Source of the DNA: Candidatus Parcubacteria bacterium
GTDB taxonomy: Bacteria; Patescibacteriota; Minisyncoccia; Phycocordibacterales; SBAW01
Assembly: GCA_014379165.1 (NCBI GenBank)
Contig: JACMMG010000050.1
Span: 1 to 14,729, forward strand
Length of the DNA stretch: 14,729 nt
Direction: 5' to 3'
Shown here: in pieces, positions 1-6,024 of the stretch
How positions within the stretch are numbered: the stretch's first letter is position 1
How the letters are laid out: each line of letters begins with the position of its first letter
Notes under the pieces: model-generated
The model's input: the letters and a program-made list of their open reading frames with translations, nothing else
Told to the model about the DNA's origin: nothing
Database searches by the model: none
Translations under genes and position numbers: made by a program

Positions 1-518
1 CACTGCACGGCTATCATTACATGCTTCGAGTGCATGCTGACATTGCTAAAGCTTGTGGAAGAAGCGAAGACGAAATCATCGTTCCAGACAACGGCGCGGT
101 TATAGAAATTCAGGACGAAGGCCAGAAAATAGTACGCCTCAAAGAAATGGCACCCAACGGCCTCCGACTTGTGGACGGCTTTTCTATTGGAGATATTCAA
201 GAAGTTGTTATCCGCGACAGAACGGTGTTGGCACAAGAAGGTATGTTTGTGATTATCGCAACCGTTAACCCTCGCACGGGCAAACTTCGCAAATCACCCG
301 ACATTATTTCACGCGGCTTTGTATACTTGCGCGAAAGCCAAGATCTTCTCAGCCAGGCACGCCTTATCGTTAAAAAAACCATCGAGGACACCACCAAGAA
401 CCAACAGCCAGTTAACTTCGATTACGTAAAGAACAACGTCACCGACGCGGTAGCCCGCTTCCTCTTCGAAAAGACTAACAAACGCCCTATTGTGATTCCT
501 GTAGTGCTTGGAGTATAA
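1..518 (+). CDS. rnj: Ribonuclease J, C-terminal part (5' end outside window)
   Basis: The reading frame is open from base 3 and ends with TAA at 516-518, giving about 171 residues of the C-terminal region. The piece opens with a HGYHYMLRVHADIAK-like stretch, which matches the end of the metallo-beta-lactamase/beta-CASP core of RNase J. It continues with the small C-terminal domain (SPDIISRGFVY, then VKNNVTDAVARFLFEKTNKRP and the terminal IPVV). RNase J is a zinc-dependent cytoplasmic 5'-3' exoribonuclease and endonuclease used in mRNA turnover and rRNA maturation. The catalytic HxHxDH centre lies upstream and cannot be checked here. No convincing terminator follows the stop codon, so the small gene downstream could be cotranscribed. 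Identity is secure at family level; whether it is the J1 or J2 type cannot be told. Confidence 0.9.
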   Translation, partial: LHGYHYMLRVHADIAKACGRSEDEIIVPDNGAVIEIQDEGQKIVRLKEMAPNGLRLVDGFSIGDIQEVVIRDRTVLAQEGMFVIIATVNPRTGKLRKSPDIISRGFVYLRESQDLLSQARLIVKKTIEDTTKNQQPVNFDYVKNNVTDAVARFLFEKTNKRPIVIPVVLGV

Positions 519-591
519 GAAACTTCTACATAGTTTCGTTGTTAAAAAGTATGGATGCTATGCTTATGCATAGTTCAACGGGGAGAGCGCC

Positions 592-822
592 GTGTATAAC
601 ATATACGCACGCTGCTGCGTATGCGGCAAAGAAGTGATACTCCACTCTCAACCTCCATCTGGTAGTCTTATGGAGAACAAGGGTGTAGAAAACCTCTTCT
701 TGGCCGAGGAGCATAACGACTGCCCGGGATCTTTTCGGTCCCCTGTATTTTCAAGAGTAACGCTCGAAGAAGGCATCGAGGCCAAGCGAGTTCGAAGTCT
801 GACACAAGAAAAAGCGGCATGA
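592..822 (+). CDS. Small Cys/His protein, possible zinc-binding, unknown function
   Basis: This encodes a 76-residue protein starting at GTG with a good SD (GGGGAGAG, about 4 nt upstream). I do not recognise a family. The N-terminus has a Cys8-Cys9-x-Cys11 cluster, and the middle has His41-x-x-Cys44 followed by Pro-Gly. Cys8/Cys11 with His41/Cys44 could form one small zinc site. The rest is polar, with no membrane segment or signal peptide, and it ends in a basic Lys/Arg-rich helix-like tail. It lies 73 nt after RNase J on the same strand and is closed by its own hairpin terminator, which supports it being a real gene. A role in RNA metabolism would be only a guess from position. Confidence 0.6.
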   Translation: MYNIYARCCVCGKEVILHSQPPSGSLMENKGVENLFLAEEHNDCPGSFRSPVFSRVTLEEGIEAKRVRSLTQEKAA

Positions 823-834
823 GATTCACGAAGT

Positions 835-859
835 GCGGAGGACATCCTCCCGCTTTTTT
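835..859 (+). terminator. Rho-independent terminator after the small Cys/His gene
   Basis: The arms GCGGAGGA and TCCTCCCGC pair with one bulged C, and six T follow at 854-859. It sits 12 nt past the plus-strand stop codon. The T run overlaps the stop codon of the convergent MutY-like gene, so the two converging genes share this junction. Confidence 0.75.
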
Positions 860-1676
860 ATTTAGAAATAGAAAATTTATGATTAGCAAGAGTGATCAGT
901 CCTTCTTTACTCAATGCCGCTATCACAGGCACGATATCACTTTTTTTGCGTCCCGACATTTCAAGGAGAGTCTCTAGAGTTGCAGGTTTCTCCAGCAACG
1001 CTCGCAGTATCGCCCCGCGCAGCTGTCGATATGAACCTTCGAACTTCGACTGCTTTGTGTAGTGCCTGCTTTTACTATTAAGCCGTATCCCCTGCTGTTT
1101 TAAATACGCCCCATAGTCCATTAGCGCCGCATAAAATTCTCGCGGAGCCATGTCCGAACTTGCAAGCGCCCGTTCAACGAGCGGCAGTATTTCCGTATCG
1201 GAAATTAATATTGCGCTGGAGCGCCTGCGAGCAAAACAAAAATGAATAAACACGGTGCGTATGTTCGTCTCAATAAATACTTCCGGCATATTGTATGCGA
1301 AGGCGGCAACCGCCCGCGCGGTATAGTGCCCGATGCCGGGAAGTTTTTCTGCCTCTTGCGAATCTTTGGGAAATTTCCCTTTATATTTTTCTGTAACTAT
1401 CCTTGCCACTGCGTGCAAGTATTTTGCCCTGCGGTTATACCCGAGCCCGCTCCACACCAGGAGTACATCGCCTAGGTCTGCTTTTGCGAGTGCTTTAAAC
1501 GAAGGAAATTCCTTTATGAAAAGCCCGTATTTAGGTACGACTCGTTCTACTTGAGTCTGCTGGAGCATCATTTCGGAAACTATTATTTTGTACGGGTCAA
1601 TCGTATGCCGCCACGGTAAATGGCTCCTTTTCGAAGTCGTGTAAAAGGCTTTTACATTTCGCAGGAGTTTTTGCAT
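858..1676 (-). CDS. MutY-like adenine DNA glycosylase lacking the Fe-S cluster, Glu at catalytic Asp position
   Basis: This 272-residue HhH-GPD superfamily protein resembles A/G-specific adenine glycosylase, which removes adenine opposite 8-oxoguanine. The order is PWR (21-23), SEMMLQQTQV with the catalytic-type Glu35, WSGLGYNRRAKYLH (75-88), and the helix-hairpin-helix LPGIGHYTARA (112-122). Tyr118 takes the place of the lysine of bifunctional glycosylases, which argues for a monofunctional enzyme. The residue matching the second catalytic Asp (Asp138 of E. coli MutY) is Glu136 in IETNIRTVF. The protein has a single cysteine (147), so the usual C-terminal [4Fe-4S] motif is absent. The NUDIX-like 8-oxoG domain is replaced by a short winged-helix-like segment (about 214-270). 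The start codon lies 15 nt beyond the RRM gene's terminator and has only a poor SD. Family is secure; substrate is inferred. Confidence 0.85.
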   Translation of the reverse strand: MQKLLRNVKAFYTTSKRSHLPWRHTIDPYKIIVSEMMLQQTQVERVVPKYGLFIKEFPSFKALAKADLGDVLLVWSGLGYNRRAKYLHAVARIVTEKYKGKFPKDSQEAEKLPGIGHYTARAVAAFAYNMPEVFIETNIRTVFIHFCFARRRSSAILISDTEILPLVERALASSDMAPREFYAALMDYGAYLKQQGIRLNSKSRHYTKQSKFEGSYRQLRGAILRALLEKPATLETLLEMSGRKKSDIVPVIAALSKEGLITLANHKFSISK

Positions 1677-1691
1677 CGTCTCGATAATAAC

Positions 1692-1721
1692 AAAAAATCC
1701 CGCCGTACGGCGGGATTTTTT
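1692..1721 (-). terminator. Perfect palindromic terminator after the RRM gene
   Basis: The 13-nt arm AAAAAATCCCGCC and its exact complement flank a GTAC centre. The symmetry gives a T6 run on both strands, so it could act in both directions. It follows the RRM stop codon by 24 nt and lies immediately upstream of the mutY-like start on the same strand. Confidence 0.9.
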
Positions 1722-1745
1722 GGAGACCTAAGTCTGAGAAGAGAC

Positions 1746-1997
1746 TTACGCCTTCGGACGAGCCTCGGAAACCGTAAGAGTGCGTCCGCCGAAGTCTTTG
1801 CCATTCCACATAGAAATAGCCTTTTCTGCGTCTGCATCCTGCGCCATCTCAACGAAGCCAAAGCCTCGTGAGCGACCGGTTTCGCGATCTGTCACGATGG
1901 ACGCGGTAGCTACCTCGCCGGCCTGAGAGAAAGCATCTTTGAGCTCATCTCCTGTGGTGCGGTAAGGAAGTCCTCCCACGAACAATTTACGTGCCAT
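1746..1997 (-). CDS. Single-RRM RNA-binding protein
   Basis: This 83-residue protein is essentially one RNA recognition motif. RNP2 is KLFVGGLP (residues 4-11) and RNP1 is RGFGFVEM (about 44-51), with the usual aromatic residues for stacking on RNA bases. It resembles the small stand-alone RRM proteins of cyanobacteria and many uncultured bacteria, which bind single-stranded RNA and are often cold- or stress-related. The ATG at 1997 fits the family N-terminus (MARKLFVGG) but has no SD. A TTG at 2036 in the same frame has an excellent SD (AAGGAGGG, 6 nt upstream) and would add 13 hydrophobic residues not typical of the family. I prefer 1997. The gene is followed by a strong terminator and preceded by a structured leader candidate. 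Confidence 0.88.
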   Translation of the reverse strand: MARKLFVGGLPYRTTGDELKDAFSQAGEVATASIVTDRETGRSRGFGFVEMAQDADAEKAISMWNGKDFGGRTLTVSEARPKA

Positions 1998-2009
1998 ATT
2001 TGTGCGAAA

Positions 2010-2028
2010 AACAATGTATATAATTGTT
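2010..2028. promoter_or_regulatory. Inverted repeat at the RRM gene start
   Basis: AACAAT and ATTGTT flank a 7-nt AT-rich centre (GTATATA), 13 nt upstream of the preferred RRM start. It could be an operator around a -10 element or a small hairpin near the start codon. No matching -35 was found. Confidence 0.4.
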
Positions 2029-2036
2029 CCTCCCAA

Positions 2037-2150
2037 GAGCGACCCTCCTTATGGCCTACCCAAACGGCACTGCGGAGACTTGACTCGGAACGCCCTTACC
2101 CTATCACGAGGGCAAAAGGCGCGCAACGCCCACCAAAGCGTCGGGGTTAC
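2037..2150 (-). other. Structured intergenic region, candidate leader RNA of the RRM gene
   Basis: This stretch between the sortase stop and the RRM gene holds no open reading frame. Read on the minus strand it contains a GGCG/CGCC hairpin, then CCCT/AGGG around a six-base loop, then a GAGTC-rich segment, and ends in two purine runs (AAGGAGGG and GGGAGG) able to bind 16S rRNA. It resembles no riboswitch class I know. It could be an autoregulatory 5' leader or an independent small RNA. Confidence 0.35.
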
Positions 2151-2870
2151 CTATGGCAACAACCGAGCTGTTACCACCAAACGTTTATCAAAACTGCGTT
2201 TCTCGGGATCCCAATTTCCTTCGCATGTAACAAGCACTATCTGCGAGGGACCTCGGGACTTAAAAATGCTCGTAAGTGGTGCTAGTTCAGTCGTGTACTC
2301 ATTCATTTCTGAAACGATATATGTAAGTTCTCTGCCTTCGGCATTAGAAACAACCACCGTGTCTCCTATCTGGATATCCCCGAGATGTTCAAAAACGCCC
2401 GAGCGCGCGAGTATGGGACTGTTTAAATGTCCTGCAAATACCGCGTTTCCTGCGGCACCCGGTTGTACGCCCGGCTTATACCAAGAGATATCAGTAAAAT
2501 TAGAAGGTGCAGCCATTGTTTTGCCGTCGCTTTTAAGCCCAACCGCCTGTACGCTTGCATCTATCGTAAGCGCGGGAATGTGTATACGTGTTGGTACAAG
2601 TGGCTCTTGCGGCAGAGCATCTCCACCCGCGGAAAAATCGAGGGTCCCTAGGGGAGCAAAAGCGGTATGAGTGATGTTAGAAGTATCGACAGCACTCAGA
2701 AACTTACTTACGCGTCCAGCTACGTCCATGGCGCCTATGAGAATAACGAAAATTCCGATACACGTCGCAACCGTGCGCCAAAGCGACCAAGGAGCGCGCT
2801 CCTTTAGAAGAACGCCTGATTTAGCGGAGGACAGCAGTAAAGGCTTTTCTGACATAGGGTGAGACCCCAT
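2151..2870 (-). CDS. Class F-like sortase transpeptidase
   Basis: This 239-residue protein has a short cytoplasmic N-terminus, one membrane anchor (about 31-50) and an extracytoplasmic sortase domain. The domain begins with RIHIPALTIDASVQAVGL, then WYKPGVQPGAAGNAVFAGH with catalytic His148, then LVTC with Cys216 and DKRLVV with Arg230. These three residues form the sortase triad, and the GLKSDG...WYKPG layout recalls class F (actinobacterial) enzymes. Sortases cut an LPxTG-type signal and join the protein to a nucleophile in the cell wall. The ATG at 2870 overlaps the upstream LPNTG gene by 50 nt; an ATG at 2855 (35-nt overlap) is equally possible, as neither has a clear SD. The overlap suggests translational coupling and a dedicated enzyme/substrate pair. 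Confidence 0.9.
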   Translation of the reverse strand: MGSHPMSEKPLLLSSAKSGVLLKERAPWSLWRTVATCIGIFVILIGAMDVAGRVSKFLSAVDTSNITHTAFAPLGTLDFSAGGDALPQEPLVPTRIHIPALTIDASVQAVGLKSDGKTMAAPSNFTDISWYKPGVQPGAAGNAVFAGHLNSPILARSGVFEHLGDIQIGDTVVVSNAEGRELTYIVSEMNEYTTELAPLTSIFKSRGPSQIVLVTCEGNWDPEKRSFDKRLVVTARLLP

Positions 2871-3366
2871 AGCCTATACCAAGAAGCACAATTAGCGCAA
2901 ACGCGATGGAAGCGAAACTCTGAGGTTCAAAACCGGTGTTCGGAAGAGAGACTACTGTTAGAGCGACGTTCGGCGTATTACCTAAACCTTGATAATTTTG
3001 GTTCGAGTAGTAGTTGGAATTTGAATAATAATTTTGATCGTAATATCCAGAAGAAAGTACACGTACGGTGCAGTACGCGGTATCCGAACCATTTTTTACT
3101 TTTACCTCCTGAGTCCCACTCTCATTAAAATCGGTCGTGAAGGTGCGTCCTTCGTTGGAATATGTACGACCCTCTGCCGTCCATTTGTATGAGTTGCTGC
3201 TACCGCCTGAGGCTGTGAACTCTGCCTCTTCTCCTTCGTACACCGTCTGGTGCGAAGGCCGGCACGTGAGGTCGTCATCATTGTTAGAACCAGTTGCAAA
3301 AACAAATGCAGGAATAACCAGAATTCCGAGCACAATAAACGAAATACCTATCTTTTGTGGAGACAT
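2821..3366 (-). CDS. Secreted Ig/PKD-like surface protein with LPNTG sorting signal
   Basis: This 181-residue protein has an N-terminal signal peptide (about 1-25, ending FVFA). A short beta-rich Ig/PKD-like domain follows (about 33-104), with Cys35 and Cys99 placed as a likely disulfide and a YKW core. Next is a Tyr/Asn/Ser-rich low-complexity linker (107-127). The C-terminus is a classic cell-wall sorting signal: LPNTG at 141-145, a hydrophobic segment (about 150-168) and a basic tail (RKAFTAVLR). It should be exported, cut between Thr and Gly, and linked to the envelope. Its 3' end overlaps the start of the sortase gene, which makes that sortase the obvious partner. No SD precedes the ATG. 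The surface role (adhesion, matrix) is unknown. Confidence 0.85.
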   Translation of the reverse strand: MSPQKIGISFIVLGILVIPAFVFATGSNNDDDLTCRPSHQTVYEGEEAEFTASGGSSNSYKWTAEGRTYSNEGRTFTTDFNESGTQEVKVKNGSDTAYCTVRVLSSGYYDQNYYSNSNYYSNQNYQGLGNTPNVALTVVSLPNTGFEPQSFASIAFALIVLLGIGYGVSPYVRKAFTAVLR

Positions 3367-3443
3367 GGATTTGTGCGTTACCGAGTAAGGAGCGTATAAA
3401 GAAAACCGGAAAGCGAACGTGTCTATTTTCTATTTTACCACAT

Positions 3444-3629
3444 CTAAAAACCAGCGGGCACTACCATAGATGCCAAAAACGCCGGCAAAACAAGCGGCAA
3501 TATAAGTAGGGGCAAAACGATAAGAGCGACGGTTATACCAAGCGTCCAGAGAAAATACTTGCGCATTTTTTCCGACGAGGTGTGGACAGCGTCAATCTTT
3601 GCTTCTATCCGATCAAGTTGTTCCTGCAT
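3444..3629 (-). CDS. Small membrane protein with N-terminal amphipathic helix
   Basis: This is a 61-residue protein when started at the ATG at 3629; an in-frame ATG at 3638 would give 64. The N-terminus is a charged, probably coiled-coil helix (MQEQLDRIEAKIDAVHTSSEKMRKYF). It is followed by a long hydrophobic stretch (LWTLGITVALIVLPLLILPL) forming one or two membrane segments. I recall similar small proteins, with a helix ending in KxRKYFLWTL, from Patescibacteria genomes, without known function. It overlaps the 3' end of the ZIP transporter gene by 17 nt and so is likely translated by coupling in the same operon. It might be an accessory subunit, but that is inference from position only. Confidence 0.7.
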   Translation of the reverse strand: MQEQLDRIEAKIDAVHTSSEKMRKYFLWTLGITVALIVLPLLILPLVLPAFLASMVVPAGF

Positions 3630-4473
3630 AATGAACATCGTACACCGTTTTCATATCGCCGCTAGTCACATCAGTGGCAAGTGGCACATGAACAGTAGTA
3701 TCGTCCGCTTCGTGCTCATACTCATGAGGAACGAACGCCGTAACACCGAACATAAGCAGTGCCCCTATAGCAAACCATACGATATGCGCTATGTGGTGCT
3801 TAAGGTCCACAGAGCTGCGAACTGAATGAGGTATAAGGTCGTGGAACACTACGACGAGCAGCATTCCCGCCGCAACCCCGAGCAAAGGCGCTTCCAGCGC
3901 TTCGAACGATTCAAGCAAAAAGAATCCTCCGACAGAACCGATAAGAATCGTCCCGGAGACAATAAAATTCAATTTAAGCGCTTGTCTGCTAGTATATCCC
4001 GCCTCACGAAGCACAAAAAACTCGGAAATCTCCTGGATAAGCTCGTGGACAAAGACACTGATCGTAGTCAACACTCCTACTGCCGGACTCACCGCAAAAG
4101 ACGCGGCAAGAAGAATTCCGTCGCCTATGTTATGCACCCCGTCGCTAAGGAGCACCCGACGCACGTCTATCGGGCCAACGGTGTTTATTTCTTTTCCATC
4201 GGTATGACGATGGAGGCTTGGAAGCAATTTTGACAGCGTCCAGACAACAATAGCACCCCCCAAAATCCAAGCCAGCCCTGTCGTAACGCTTTCCGAGTGC
4301 TCGATAGTCTCTGTAGCAAGACGGTACACAATAATGGCGAACACGCCTGCCGAAAAACTGACAAAAAAATCAAGATTATTTTCTACGAGATTTCCGCCTC
4401 TCTTCCAGACGGTGAACTTTCCCGCTAGAGAGGCAACCATTATCAATATTGATGCTGTTACTATTTCTATCAT
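3613..4473 (-). CDS. ZIP family divalent metal transporter
   Basis: This 286-residue integral membrane protein has about eight hydrophobic segments. The transport signature is clear: Asp111-Gly-Val-His114-Asn115-x-x-Asp118 in one helix and His143-Glu144-x-x-Gln147-Glu148 in the next, the metal-site residues of ZIP transporters that import Zn2+, Fe2+ or Mn2+ into the cytoplasm. A third helix has HDLIPH (211-216). A His/Glu/Asp-rich C-terminal tail (PHEYEHEADD) may bind metal. The ATG at 4473 lies 5 nt past the Fur-family stop codon; an upstream ATG at 4500 would overlap that gene and adds nothing family-like. There is no SD, so coupling to the regulator gene is likely. With a Fur homologue upstream, zinc or iron import under metal control is the best reading. 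Confidence 0.9.
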   Translation of the reverse strand: MIEIVTASILIMVASLAGKFTVWKRGGNLVENNLDFFVSFSAGVFAIIVYRLATETIEHSESVTTGLAWILGGAIVVWTLSKLLPSLHRHTDGKEINTVGPIDVRRVLLSDGVHNIGDGILLAASFAVSPAVGVLTTISVFVHELIQEISEFFVLREAGYTSRQALKLNFIVSGTILIGSVGGFFLLESFEALEAPLLGVAAGMLLVVVFHDLIPHSVRSSVDLKHHIAHIVWFAIGALLMFGVTAFVPHEYEHEADDTTVHVPLATDVTSGDMKTVYDVHYAGTT

Positions 4474-4478
4474 GAATG

Positions 4479-4904
4479 TTAATGTACACATGTCTCGCAC
4501 ATGCCGAAGAATTCCAGATCATGCGCATAAATACTTTTAAACCTGCGCGAAACTTTTTGTAACGACTTCTCCACTTCTTGTAACGGACCTCCTACAATAT
4601 CCTCAACCGTACCGCAATGGGCACATACCAAATGGTGATGATGCGGAAGCTTTCGCTCGAAGCGCACGATTCCGTCGCCGATACTCACGCGCGCCGCGAT
4701 TCCCGCGCTTTCGAAAGACTCGAGCGTTCGATATACAGTCACTAAGTCTGCTCCCCTCACCTTTTTATGAATACCTTCTACTGAAAGTGGGTGACGCGTG
4801 TTCTGAAGAACCTTAAGAACAGCAAGACGCGTAGGCGTTGCCCGGAGTTTGGCTGTATGCAAAGCAGTTATATGTATAAGTTTTTTCTCCACAAAGCAGA
4901 GCAT
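4479..4904 (-). CDS. Fur-family metalloregulator (Zur/Fur/PerR type)
   Basis: This encodes a 141-residue transcriptional repressor. The winged helix-turn-helix spans about 18-85, with the recognition helix in DLVTVYRTLESF (53-64). A dimerisation domain follows with His88-His91 before Cys94-x-x-Cys97, and a second pair Cys136-x-x-Cys139 that makes the structural zinc site. His128 and the HHHH run are candidate sensory ligands. Family members repress metal uptake genes when metal is bound. It is the first gene of an operon with the ZIP transporter, and a perfect 7-1-7 palindrome lies just upstream, which suggests autoregulation. The ATG at 4904 has no SD; a GTG at 4892 is an alternative start. 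Pairing with ZIP favours Zur, but sequence alone does not separate Zur from Fur or PerR. Confidence 0.92.
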   Translation of the reverse strand: MLCFVEKKLIHITALHTAKLRATPTRLAVLKVLQNTRHPLSVEGIHKKVRGADLVTVYRTLESFESAGIAARVSIGDGIVRFERKLPHHHHLVCAHCGTVEDIVGGPLQEVEKSLQKVSRRFKSIYAHDLEFFGMCETCVH

Positions 4905-4910
4905 ATACTA

Positions 4911-4929
4911 CATGCAAATGATTTGCAAG
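4911..4929. promoter_or_regulatory. Fur/Zur-type operator before the regulator gene
   Basis: The core TGCAAAT-G-ATTTGCA (4913-4927) is a perfect 7-1-7 palindrome, the architecture of Fur, Zur and PerR boxes. One mismatched pair outside the core is followed by further pairing C/G and A/T positions. It lies 8 nt upstream of the regulator start and next to a -10-like TAGTAT (read on the minus strand, 4905-4910). Confidence 0.7.
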
Positions 4930-4932
4930 TGC

Positions 4933-6024
4933 TTATTCCTGCTCTTTCTTTGCAAGCACCCAGACTGCAACGGCGGTGGTAACAGGAACGGCCAGAATGA
5001 TACCGATAGAACCGACCAGAAGACGGATGATCTCGGTCGCAAAGAGCTCCTGATTAACGGTAACGAGAAGGCTCTGGGTGTAGGAAACCTTTAACAAAAG
5101 AAGAAGTGGAAGCGCAACGCCGACGTATGCTATCGCAAGCGTATTGACTAGTGCTCCGATATGCTCGCGCCCTATGCGAATTGCGCGCAGGTAAATTTCT
5201 TTCGGTTTCAAATAATTGCCCGCGCGTGCGAGCTCTTCGACCGCGACCGCCTGCCCTATTGCGGCATCATACAAAACACCGAGAAAACCGATAAGCATGC
5301 TGCCTAATAGAAGACCAACGATATCTATCGAGCCGCCAGTATCGAAATTAAGATACACCGCTTCTTCGCTCCCAAAACCAGAGAGATGAGCTCCGTGCAC
5401 GGAAAAATGCGCGATAAGTCCAGTTATGGCGACTGTCACGAGCATACCGACAACCGCTGCCGTAGTCGTACGATTGAAGCCGTGCGTCACATACGAGCCG
5501 AGCACAATAATAAGCGAGGCAACGCCTATCGAAACAAGGATTGGCGAATACCCTGCAAGTATTCCCGGCAACAGAAGAAAACTGATGAAGAACAGGCTTC
5601 CGATGAGGGCTAGAAGTCCGCGTATTCCCTGCTTGCCTCCAAAAATAAACAAGCACAACAAAAATAATCCTGCCAAAGTAAGGAGCGCCGGAAGCCGATA
5701 CGGCTCCGCGACCGAAAATAGCTGGGTACCATTTATTGCATCAGTAATTACGCGCACGTAAAACACGTCGCCCGTTTCCATCGCAAGGTAGTCGTTCTCA
5801 AGCTCTATGATTTCGCCTTTTTTATCGCCTTCCAGAAATTGCGCGCGGATCGTCTGATACGTCGTTTGCGTTTGGGTACCGGGGACCGTGCGCAATTCGC
5901 TTAAACTAACCTCAACTACGCGCGCCTTAATAAAGGCCGTAGAGTCCTGCACTATTTCCTGTGCGTGCGCAAAGAAAGGGAGTGCGAGAAAAAGAAAAGT
6001 TACGGAGAGGAGCGTAGTGCGCAT
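4933..6024 (-). CDS. YibE/F-like multi-pass membrane protein
   Basis: This 363-residue protein has a cleavable signal peptide (about 1-21, ending AHA-QE). A small extracytoplasmic beta-rich domain follows (about 25-105, ARVVEVS...GEIIELENDY...GDVFYVRV). A membrane domain of about seven or eight helices follows, with the family-typical stretch LGVLYDAAIGQAVAVEEL and the final ILAVPVTTAVAVWVLAKKE. This layout matches the YibE/F family, widespread in Firmicutes and uncultured bacteria, whose substrate is not established. The ATG follows directly on the TAA of the upstream secreted protein gene, so the two are cotranslated. It is the last gene of a three-gene envelope operon; 28 nt separate its stop codon from the Fur-family start. 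Confidence 0.85.
   Translation of the reverse strand: MRTTLLSVTFLFLALPFFAHAQEIVQDSTAFIKARVVEVSLSELRTVPGTQTQTTYQTIRAQFLEGDKKGEIIELENDYLAMETGDVFYVRVITDAINGTQLFSVAEPYRLPALLTLAGLFLLCLFIFGGKQGIRGLLALIGSLFFISFLLLPGILAGYSPILVSIGVASLIIVLGSYVTHGFNRTTTAAVVGMLVTVAITGLIAHFSVHGAHLSGFGSEEAVYLNFDTGGSIDIVGLLLGSMLIGFLGVLYDAAIGQAVAVEELARAGNYLKPKEIYLRAIRIGREHIGALVNTLAIAYVGVALPLLLLLKVSYTQSLLVTVNQELFATEIIRLLVGSIGIILAVPVTTAVAVWVLAKKEQE

Noticed and set aside
520..536. GAAAC/GTTTC hairpin after RNase J as a terminator
   Set aside because: Only five AT-rich pairs and no T run follow.
2002..2670. Long plus-strand open frame of 222 codons
   Set aside because: It lies opposite the sortase, whose motifs are unmistakable; its translation shows no family features and is Ser/Arg-rich as antisense frames tend to be.
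3826..4233. 135-codon plus-strand frame rich in Arg/Lys/Gln
   Set aside because: It is antisense to the ZIP transporter membrane region; the composition is that of a reversed hydrophobic gene.
5426..5761. 111-codon plus-strand frame
   Set aside because: Antisense to YibE/F, with no SD and no recognisable features.
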